From contig JAPKDN010000182.1 of NCBI GenBank assembly GCA_028822575.1, positions 1 through 6,719 on the forward strand: DNA of 6,719 nt. The letters are read 5' to 3'. The position numbers were made by a program, and so were the translations under genes. Positions 1-5,927 of this stretch are shown one piece after another (within the stretch, counting starts at the first letter, position 1; each line of letters starts with the position of its first letter). The notes beneath the pieces are model-generated. The model did not search any database, was not told the DNA's origin, and saw only the letters and a list, made by a program, of their open reading frames with translations. The stretch is from Alphaproteobacteria bacterium (GTDB taxonomy: Bacteria; Pseudomonadota; Alphaproteobacteria; Thalassobaculales; Thalassobaculaceae).

Positions 1-656
1 GCCTCGGCGAGCGCGATCAGGACCCCGCGGGTGATACCGCTCAGGATTTGCTTGCCTATTTGACGGGTAACGAGTTCTCCATCGGGCGTGACTATCCAAG
101 CATTTGTCGACGTACCTTCGGTAACCAACCCCTCCTCCGTTACCTGCCAGGCTTCATAAGCGCCGGCCTCCCGGGCTTGCTGCTTACCTAACACGTTCGG
201 CAGAAGTGAAACCGATTTGATATCGCACCGTGACCAACGAATATCGGGAATGGTCAGTACGGCGACGCCCTCCTCGGCCTTCGCTAGATCAGGCATGGCG
301 AGGCGCCGCGCAGTCATGACCAACGATGGCTTGGTATTTTTTGGGAATGGGTGGTCACGTCGCGCGACGCCGCGAGTAGCTTGGATATAAACAATACCAT
401 CATTCAGGCGGTTGCGGCGGACCATCTCCCGCATGACCTGTCGAAGCGGTGCGCGCGGCATCGGCCGCGAGATCCGAAGTTCGGACAAGGATCGGTCGAG
501 GCGGTCGAGGTGCAGCTCCTCGTCGACCATGTGACTGCGGTGCACCAGCACAACTTCGTATACGCCGTCGGCGAACTGATAGCCTCTATCCTCGATATGC
601 ACGCCGGCTGCGGCATGGGGCACGTAGCGGCCGTTTACATAAGCAATTCTGGACAT
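1..656 (-). CDS. dat: D-amino-acid transaminase, 3' end cut by window edge
   Basis: PLP-dependent fold-type IV aminotransferase that moves amino groups between D-amino acids (typically D-alanine, D-glutamate, D-aspartate) and 2-oxo acids in the cytoplasm, supplying or recycling peptidoglycan D-amino acids. The 218 visible residues start MSRIAYVNGRYV and include IEDRGYQFADGVYEVV (residues 21-36). The catalytic lysine is K147 in RCDIKSVSLL, with cofactor glutamate E180 in VTEGTSTN and phosphate-binding SGITR at 206-210. By comparison with Bacillus D-AAT, the substrate-carboxylate residues Tyr, Arg and His appear as Y33, R100 and H102, which favours D-specificity over branched-chain transaminase or 4-amino-4-deoxychorismate lyase. 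Roughly 65-70 C-terminal residues are missing (family about 285 aa). ATG 656 is chosen because homologs begin here and a weak GGA lies 9 nt upstream. An in-frame ATG at 704 would add 16 residues but has no Shine-Dalgarno. The gene follows trkA in the same operon. Confidence 0.93.
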   Translation of the reverse strand, partial: MSRIAYVNGRYVPHAAAGVHIEDRGYQFADGVYEVVLVHRSHMVDEELHLDRLDRSLSELRISRPMPRAPLRQVMREMVRRNRLNDGIVYIQATRGVARRDHPFPKNTKPSLVMTARRLAMPDLAKAEEGVAVLTIPDIRWSRCDIKSVSLLPNVLGKQQAREAGAYEAWQVTEEGLVTEGTSTNAWIVTPDGELVTRQIGKQILSGITRGVLIALAE

Positions 657-666
657 GGTCGTATTT

Positions 667-677
667 CCGGTTTTGAC
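667..677 (-). repeat. 11-nt direct repeat copy B, upstream of dat
   Basis: Minus-strand GTCAAAACCGG ends 10 nt before the dat ATG at 656. It is identical to the copy that ends 13 nt before the trkA ATG (2098-2108). The palindromic flank that makes a perfect hairpin at the trkA copy is not complete here. The identity is seen directly; a function is only inferred. Confidence 0.5.
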
Positions 678-703
678 GGTCGGTTGCGCGGACAGTGGAG
701 CCA

Positions 704-720
704 TGACTTAAAAAAAGTCA
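704..720. repeat. 6-bp inverted repeat over the trkA stop codon
   Basis: TGACTT and AAGTCA flank a 5-nt A loop (plus strand). On the transcribed strand this gives GACTTTTTTTAAGTC, in which the T7 run holds the last two Phe codons of trkA and the first base of its TAA. The stem is short and AT-rich, and no GC-rich stem precedes the T run, so it does not qualify as an intrinsic terminator. Confidence 0.45.
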
Positions 721-2084
721 AGCCGCACCGAGAACAGTTTTTCGACCTTTTTCACGGCCTCGTAAGTCGCAAACAACACGACCCGGTCCTGGGCATTAAT
801 AACCGTGGCACCGCGCGGGACGATAACCTTGCCGTCGCGTAATACCGCGCCGATGATCACCCCGCTCGGTAGTCGCGCCTCACGCAAGGGCTTGCCAACC
901 AGGGGCGAGGTCTCAAGCGCCTCGGCTTCGATTACTTCGCCAAAATCCTCGCGCACCGAATAAATTCCACGAATTCTTCCTCGCCGCACATGTTGAAGAA
1001 TCGAGGAGACGGTGATGACCCTGGGATTGACGACAGCATCGATACCCAAGGTCGTGATCAACTGGCCATAGGAATTTTTGTTGATCAGTGTGACGGTCCG
1101 CTTGGCGCCGGCCCGTTTGGCCAATAATGATCCGATGATGTTCACCTCGTCATCGTTTGACACCGCGACGAAGGTTTCTGTTTCCGAGACGTTGGCTTCC
1201 TCCAGGATTTCAGGGTCTAGGACATTACCGTTCAGGACCATCGTGTGATCAAGGGACTGGGCGACGTATTTCGCACGCGCCTTGTCGAATTCGATGACCT
1301 TTGCCCTTACGCCCGCGTGCTCAAGCTCTATTTCCTCAGCCAGGGTTAAGCCGATATTACCGCCACCCGCGATAATGACGCTGCCACCTTCGGCTTCCTC
1401 GTGACCAAAAGCGGCCATGGCTCTTCCAAGATGGTCGACGTCGCAGACGAAATAAACGAGATCGCCCGACAGCATTTGGTCATCAGATTTGGGGACGATG
1501 CCCTTGTCGTTTCTGATGATTCCAACGACGACGATGTTGAGCTCTGGAAACAACTGGGTAAGCTGACGCATTGGCGTGTTGATGATCGGACAATCATCGT
1601 CGCAGCGCACGCCGACAACTCGGATCTTACCATCCCCCATGGGCACCACATCGAAGGCGCCTGGAACTTGCAAACGGCGTCCAATCGCCCGTGCCACCTC
1701 GCGTTCAGGCGAGATGATAACGTCGATTGGCATGTTGTCCCGGCTATATAGATCGCCCCAAATCGGCTTTAGGTACTCCTGTTGACGAATCCGCGCTATT
1801 TTGGTCGGTATATCGAACAGCGAATGGCCGACCTGGCAGGCGACCATATTGACCTCATCTGAGAAGGTCACGGCGATCAGCATATCCGCCTCGCGGGCGC
1901 CGGCCTGCTGAAGGATATTGGGCTGAGAGGCCAAGCCCTGGATGCTTCGTACGTCCAGGGTTTCGCCAATCTTGCGCACCAATGAGGCGTCCTGGTCGAT
2001 GACCGTGACGTCGTTATTCTCACTCGCCAAATGTTGCGCAATACTGGTGCCTACCTGCCCAGCGCCGCAAATCACCACTTTCAT
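708..2084 (-). CDS. trkA: Trk system potassium uptake protein TrkA
   Basis: Cytoplasmic regulatory subunit of the Trk K+ transporter. It binds NAD(H) or other nucleotides and gates the membrane subunit TrkH/TrkG, which is not in this window. At 458 residues it matches full-length E. coli TrkA and has the duplicated RCK architecture. RCK-N1 spans about 1-125 with nucleotide-binding GAGQVG at 7-12 and ribose-binding acidic D30. RCK-C1 spans about 140-225. RCK-N2 spans about 234-355 with GGGNIG at 240-245 and E265. RCK-C2 spans about 372-452 and includes the TSPLVGKPL stretch. Both Rossmann motifs are intact, so both halves should bind nucleotide. The ATG lies 9 nt after the ntrX stop with no clear Shine-Dalgarno, which suggests translation is coupled to ntrX. 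Its place after ntrYX is a known alphaproteobacterial arrangement and fits co-regulation of K+ with nitrogen and glutamate status. The gene ends Asp-Phe-Phe-TAA in a T7 run. Confidence 0.96.
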   Translation of the reverse strand: MKVVICGAGQVGTSIAQHLASENNDVTVIDQDASLVRKIGETLDVRSIQGLASQPNILQQAGAREADMLIAVTFSDEVNMVACQVGHSLFDIPTKIARIRQQEYLKPIWGDLYSRDNMPIDVIISPEREVARAIGRRLQVPGAFDVVPMGDGKIRVVGVRCDDDCPIINTPMRQLTQLFPELNIVVVGIIRNDKGIVPKSDDQMLSGDLVYFVCDVDHLGRAMAAFGHEEAEGGSVIIAGGGNIGLTLAEEIELEHAGVRAKVIEFDKARAKYVAQSLDHTMVLNGNVLDPEILEEANVSETETFVAVSNDDEVNIIGSLLAKRAGAKRTVTLINKNSYGQLITTLGIDAVVNPRVITVSSILQHVRRGRIRGIYSVREDFGEVIEAEALETSPLVGKPLREARLPSGVIIGAVLRDGKVIVPRGATVINAQDRVVLFATYEAVKKVEKLFSVRLDFF

Positions 2085-2093
2085 CGCGCGGTA

Positions 2094-3503
2094 TCAGCCG
2101 GTTTTGACCGGCCGCTCCCCTTGAGTAACACCCAACGACTTGAGCTTTCGGTGCAACGCTGAGCGTTCCATGCCGACGAAGCTGGCGGTCCTTGAAATAT
2201 TGCCGCCAAAGCGATTGACTTGGGCCAATAGATATTCCCGTTCAAAGGTTTCCCGAGCATTGCGCAAAGGCATACCCATGATCTCCACCCCTCGGTCGAG
2301 TTGCAGTGTCGTCGGCGCAACAGAGACAATCTCCGGCGGCAGCATGTCGGCGCGAACCAGATCACGCGACGTTCCCGGCGCCATGATTAAGAGCCAGTCG
2401 ATCACGTTGCGCAACTGCCGAACAGTCCCCGGCCAGTCATAGGCCTGAAGTGCCGCCAAGGCGTCCTCACAGATTTCCCGGAGCGGCATACCAGACATTT
2501 CAGCGGATTGGCGCAGGAAAAATCTAGTCAATATTGGTATATCCTCCCGCCGCTCGCGCAGCGCCGGGACCCGCACCGGGACCACGTTCAATCGATAGAA
2601 CAGATCTTCGCGAAAGCGCCCGGCCGATATTTCCCTTTGAAGGTCACGATTGGTCGAGGCGATCACCCGCACATCGACCGAGACTTCGGTCTTACCGCCA
2701 ACCCGGCGAAACCGCTGTTCCTGAAGAACACGGACAATCTTGCCTTGGGTTTCGAGAGGCATGTCCGCTACTTCGTCGAGGAACAAAGTGCCCTTATGGG
2801 CTCGCTCGAATACGCCAACGGTACTAATGCCGCTGGAATGTTCCGCCAAAGCAGCGGTTCCAAACAACTCGGTTTCAAGTCGCTCGGGATTAAGCGTGGC
2901 GCAGTTCAAGACGATCATGGGACCATCCATGCGACCAGAACGAGTGTGGATCATCCCCGCCACGACTTCCTTGCCGGCGCCAGCGGGACCGGTAATCAAC
3001 ACCCGACTATTGGTTGGCGCTACTTTTTCGATGGCGGATCGAACTTGACCAAGGCCTTGCGAGCCGCCGATAAGCTCGTTGGCGGAGCCAGCCTTGCGAA
3101 GAAGTTCGGTGTTTTCACGCTTAAGCCTCGCCACCTCGACCGCTCGCCGGACCAGCAAAAGCAAGCGGTCCGCCTTGAAGGGCTTCTCTATAAAATCATA
3201 GGCACCACGTTTGATCGCGTTAACAGCAGTTTTTATGGTCCCGTGCCCACTTATCATGATGACCGGCAGACTGGCATGGGCCTGTTTAACCCGATCCAGG
3301 ATTTCTAATCCGTCGATGGTGCTGTTTTGCAACCAGATATCCAAAATCAGCAATCCAGGCACCCGGTCATTTACCTTGGCTAGAGCCTCGTCGGCATCCG
3401 CCGCCTGTCGGGTATCATACCCTTCATCCTCAAGAATTCCAGCGATCAGCGCGCGAATATCGTCTTCGTCGTCGACGATCAGGATATCGCTAGCCACCGG
3501 CAT
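2094..3503 (-). CDS. ntrX: Nitrogen assimilation response regulator NtrX
   Basis: Cytoplasmic response regulator phosphorylated by NtrY, linked in alphaproteobacteria to nitrogen, redox and envelope control. It has 469 residues from ATG 3503. The receiver domain (about 5-120) has acid pocket D11-D12, phospho-acceptor D55, S85 and K107. The AAA+ domain (about 143-380) has Walker A GPAGAGKE at 172-179, ELFG at 212-215, Walker B TLFLDE at 239-244, [13 protein letters not shown], and WPGTVRQL where WPGNVREL is usual. The Fis-type helix-turn-helix is at about 436-458. The GAFTGA loop used to contact sigma-54 is absent: between ELFG and GVFERA there are 14 unrelated residues, so classical sigma-54 activation is unlikely. 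Start choice: ATG 3503 has AGAGG only 3 nt upstream. GTG 3497 has the same AGAGG at 9 nt and would give MASDILIVDDE, the usual family start. GTG 3518 would add five residues. All three overlap the end of ntrY, implying translational coupling. Confidence 0.95.
   Translation of the reverse strand: MPVASDILIVDDEDDIRALIAGILEDEGYDTRQAADADEALAKVNDRVPGLLILDIWLQNSTIDGLEILDRVKQAHASLPVIMISGHGTIKTAVNAIKRGAYDFIEKPFKADRLLLLVRRAVEVARLKRENTELLRKAGSANELIGGSQGLGQVRSAIEKVAPTNSRVLITGPAGAGKEVVAGMIHTRSGRMDGPMIVLNCATLNPERLETELFGTAALAEHSSGISTVGVFERAHKGTLFLDEVADMPLETQGKIVRVLQEQRFRRVGGKTEVSVDVRVIASTNRDLQREISAGRFREDLFYRLNVVPVRVPALRERREDIPILTRFFLRQSAEMSGMPLREICEDALAALQAYDWPGTVRQLRNVIDWLLIMAPGTSRDLVRADMLPPEIVSVAPTTLQLDRGVEIMGMPLRNARETFEREYLLAQVNRFGGNISRTASFVGMERSALHRKLKSLGVTQGERPVKTG
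2097..2112 (-). promoter_or_regulatory. Perfect 6-bp hairpin just before the trkA start
   Basis: Transcribed strand GCCGGT-CAAA-ACCGGC forms a perfect 6-bp GC-rich stem with a tetraloop. It covers the last codons of ntrX and ends 12 nt before the trkA ATG. No T tract follows, so it is not a terminator. It sits where a ribosome would bind and could influence coupled translation or RNA processing between ntrX and trkA; that role is inference. Confidence 0.4.
2098..2108 (-). repeat. 11-nt direct repeat copy A, upstream of trkA
   Basis: Minus-strand GTCAAAACCGG lies inside the ntrX C-terminal codons (Val-Lys-Thr-Gly) and forms most of the hairpin at 2097-2112. It is identical to 667-677 ahead of dat, at a similar distance from the following start codon (13 versus 10 nt). 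Confidence 0.5.
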
Positions 3504-5880
3504 TCGCCTCTGGGTCACTCTCGTAGTTCATCGCGGTTGTTTCTCCCTCGATCCTCTCCGCCGCTGTCGGAAACTCCAGGACCGCTTCGGCACCGACGCC
3601 TTCTCTATCTAGTATTCGGATCTCACCTTTATGATCTTCCATGATTTTGCGCACGATAGCCAGTCCAAGTCCGGTTCCTTTTTCTCTCGTGGTTACATAT
3701 GGCTCCGTTAACCGATGACGATCCAAGGCGGGCAAGCCGCGGCCATTATCGGAAATCACGATAGAGATTTTCTGTGGTTCAAGGTTGACCCGTATCTCGA
3801 TTTTTCCAGGTGAAACGTGCTCGTTGATTTCCCGCGCCTCTATCGAATCGGCGGCGTTCTGAAGCAGATTAGTGACTGCCTGGCGAACCTGACGAGCATC
3901 GCAAAGCAGCGGTATTTCCTCCCCAGGCAGTACCAGGTCAAAGTTTATATCTGGATGCGCTGTATCCTGGAGCGAGGTTTGCTCCCTCAAAAGCGTTACA
4001 AGATCCGCCATTTGAAGGACCGCGTCGGGCAGTCGCGCGAACTCGGAGAACTCGTCTACCATGCGTCCGATATCCTCGACTTGCCTCACTATGGTCTCGG
4101 TTAAGGCCTCGAAAGTATCTGGGTCCTGGTCAATTTGCCGAAGGTATTTGCGTTTCAAGCGCTCGGCGGACAACTGGATGGGCGTCAGCGGGTTTTTGAT
4201 CTCATGCGCGATCCGCCTCGCCACGTCGGCCCAAGCCGCCTTGCGTTGAGCGGATTGCAACTCCGAGATGTCGTCGAAGGTCACAACGAAACCTGAAACC
4301 ACGCCCTCAGCGCGTTGCGCGGATACCCGGGCCAACAGCGTGATACGGCGGTCGCCGCGCGCTAATTCAATCTGCCCTTCGGCACGCCTGGATGGGTGCC
4401 GAAGGGCTATGTCTAACAGGTCCGTCATTTCCGGCAACACATCGCCAAGTTGGCAGTCCGCTAAATTGATCAGCGCGACCTCCAGCAATTGCGCGGCCGA
4501 TTGATTTGGAAGATTAATCCGTCCGTTGGCGTCCAAACCGATCACCCCTGCGGAAACCCCGCCAAGAACTGCTTCGGTGAACCGCCGTCGCTTATCTTCC
4601 TGCCGATGTGCGTCGATCAGGTCATCGCGCTGAGCCGACAATTGCCGTGTCATCCGGTTGAACGCCCGGCTAAGCGTGCCCAGTTCGCTGATCTCCCCGC
4701 CCTCGCCCACTCGGGCCGTGAGGTCTCCAGCGCTGACTTTCTCTGCGGCACCAATGAGTTCGCTGATCGGTCGCGCCAATCGGGTCGCTAAGTTCAAACC
4801 GACCCAGATCGCGGTGAACAGGAGCAATAGCGAGACCACCGCGAAAATCATCGCGAAGGTAATTTGAATATCAAAGCGCCGCCCTTCTAATTCGCTGTAT
4901 TGGGCGACTGCCTGTTTGGTTCGGTCGATATAGGCTAGGATCTCCGGATCCACGTATCGACCAAGATAGAGGTAGGCATCAACGAAACCTTCCAGGCGAA
5001 CGATCGCGCGGATCCGGTCGACATCGCTTGTCAGGGTCGCCACCTCACCTGCCCGGGCCCGGCGGTAAGCATCTTCGGGGAAAGGTTCGAAATCAAAGGT
5101 CAGACTGAGGCCAGTGCGGGCCAAAACCTTGCCCGACGCCTCGAATACGACTGCCTCGCTAATGTTTCTAATGGCGGCCTGGGCGCGAAGGACTTGGGCA
5201 AGGCGATTAGGCCGGGACATCAAGATAGCCGCATCTCTGTTCAAATCCTTCGCCATTGCCAGGGCGTCACCGAGAATGTTGCGGCGATGCTCCTCCAGAT
5301 ACGCTTCGGCCACGGCCTCTGAGCCCCGGACGGCGGTCCCGATCCTCTCGCTGAACCAGGAGCGAATGCCAAAATCAAATAACAGAACCGAAAACACCAC
5401 CACGACAATCGTTGGCGTTACCGCCACCACGCTGAATAGCAAGACCAAGCGACCATGGAGTCGCGAGCCAGCGAGACCCTGTCGTCGTTCGACCCAAAGA
5501 TTGACCAATCTGTGCGCCACGAGCGTGCCTAGGACGAGTAGCAAGGAGAGATTGAGGTACAGCAGGCTCAGCACTACCTCGGGATTGGGCCCGGCCGGCC
5601 CGGCATTCGCGAAGGTCATGTAACTTCCGACCCCCGACGCGATGGCCAGTAAGGTCAGGGCATAAGCGGATTTCCTAAGAAAACCAATACGGCGCGCCCA
5701 ATCACGAAGCGCCATCCATCGATCGCCAATTGCCGAGGACGAGTTCGCAACCTCATCGTCGGCGCCTCGAGCGACAGGACCCAAGGTGAGATCAAGCCCG
5801 ACATCGATCGCGGAATCGGCGGCGCCAAGCGTGGCGACCGGCTCTTCCTGGCCCTTCCCCGGAAGCACCGAGTCGGTCAT
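3490..5880 (-). CDS. ntrY: Membrane sensor histidine kinase NtrY
   Basis: Inner-membrane sensor kinase that autophosphorylates on histidine and passes phosphate to NtrX. It has 796 residues. A hydrophilic, probably disordered N-terminal tail of about 68 residues is followed by three predicted membrane helices (about 71-92, 102-124, 143-170). An extracytoplasmic sensor segment (about 171-338) and a fourth helix (about 340-363) come next. HAMP spans about 363-416 and PAS about 432-540. The dimerisation/phosphoacceptor domain carries H559 in RRIAHEIKNPLTP. The ATPase domain (about 655-772) has N box NLLQNAADS (671-679), G1 DNGRG (711-715) and G2 GTGLGL (735-740). All catalytic boxes are intact. 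The polar C-terminal tail after residue 772 contains the ntrX start region. ATG 5880 is supported by GGAG 5 nt upstream. The ligand is not evident from sequence. The overlap with ntrX supports a dedicated NtrY-NtrX pair; cross-talk with NtrC is known for the family but not shown here. Confidence 0.96.
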   Translation of the reverse strand: MTDSVLPGKGQEEPVATLGAADSAIDVGLDLTLGPVARGADDEVANSSSAIGDRWMALRDWARRIGFLRKSAYALTLLAIASGVGSYMTFANAGPAGPNPEVVLSLLYLNLSLLLVLGTLVAHRLVNLWVERRQGLAGSRLHGRLVLLFSVVAVTPTIVVVVFSVLLFDFGIRSWFSERIGTAVRGSEAVAEAYLEEHRRNILGDALAMAKDLNRDAAILMSRPNRLAQVLRAQAAIRNISEAVVFEASGKVLARTGLSLTFDFEPFPEDAYRRARAGEVATLTSDVDRIRAIVRLEGFVDAYLYLGRYVDPEILAYIDRTKQAVAQYSELEGRRFDIQITFAMIFAVVSLLLLFTAIWVGLNLATRLARPISELIGAAEKVSAGDLTARVGEGGEISELGTLSRAFNRMTRQLSAQRDDLIDAHRQEDKRRRFTEAVLGGVSAGVIGLDANGRINLPNQSAAQLLEVALINLADCQLGDVLPEMTDLLDIALRHPSRRAEGQIELARGDRRITLLARVSAQRAEGVVSGFVVTFDDISELQSAQRKAAWADVARRIAHEIKNPLTPIQLSAERLKRKYLRQIDQDPDTFEALTETIVRQVEDIGRMVDEFSEFARLPDAVLQMADLVTLLREQTSLQDTAHPDINFDLVLPGEEIPLLCDARQVRQAVTNLLQNAADSIEAREINEHVSPGKIEIRVNLEPQKISIVISDNGRGLPALDRHRLTEPYVTTREKGTGLGLAIVRKIMEDHKGEIRILDREGVGAEAVLEFPTAAERIEGETTAMNYESDPEANAGG
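3507..3511 (-). promoter_or_regulatory. Shine-Dalgarno AGAGG for ntrX, inside ntrY
   Basis: AGAGG on the minus strand lies within the last codons of ntrY. Its distance is 3 nt to ATG 3503 and 9 nt to GTG 3497. The longer spacing is more typical, which makes the GTG start a serious alternative for ntrX. Confidence 0.5.
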
Positions 5881-5918
5881 ATCGTCTCCGGTTCCGTTCG
5901 CGGATCACTAGCTTTCAT
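5877..5918 (-). other. 13-codon mini-ORF between ntrC and ntrY
   Basis: An ATG at 5918 opens a frame reading MKASDPRTEPETI whose TGA (5879-5877) overlaps the ntrY ATG in an ATGA arrangement. It fills most of the 47-nt gap after the ntrC stop. No good Shine-Dalgarno precedes it (the upstream bases read TTGCCCAG) and the peptide has no recognisable character. It may be chance, or a short frame that feeds ribosomes to ntrY. I do not call it a gene. Confidence 0.2.
5886..5889 (-). promoter_or_regulatory. Shine-Dalgarno GGAG for ntrY
   Basis: Minus strand reads CCGGAGACGATATG. GGAG sits 5 nt before the ntrY ATG, the clearest ribosome binding site in the window, and it fixes the ntrY start despite the long N-terminal tail. 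Confidence 0.7.
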
Positions 5919-5927
5919 CTGGGCAAT

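Noticed and set aside
708..720. T7 run at the end of trkA as a rho-independent terminator
   Set aside because: No GC-rich stem precedes the T run. The only inverted repeat includes the T run itself, and dat follows closely on the same strand.
351..842. 163-codon plus-strand open frame
   Set aside because: It is antisense to dat and the 3' end of trkA, both of which have complete family motifs. Its translation has no recognisable domain, so it is a shadow of codon bias.
2508..3308. 266-codon open frame on the plus strand
   Set aside because: It lies wholly antisense to the AAA+ domain of ntrX. It resembles the plus-strand frame at 6417-6683 only because both sit opposite the homologous [12 protein letters not shown] region of ntrX and ntrC. 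It has no ribosome binding site and no domain.
5588..5604. GC-rich palindromic stretch (GGCCGGCC core) inside ntrY
   Set aside because: It encodes the NAGPAGPNP loop between the first two membrane helices. The symmetry follows from Gly, Pro and Ala codons and has no regulatory context.
5114..5623. 169-codon plus-strand open frame
   Set aside because: It is antisense to the sensor and membrane part of ntrY. The Arg/Ser/Thr-rich translation is typical of the reverse of a hydrophobic GC-rich gene.
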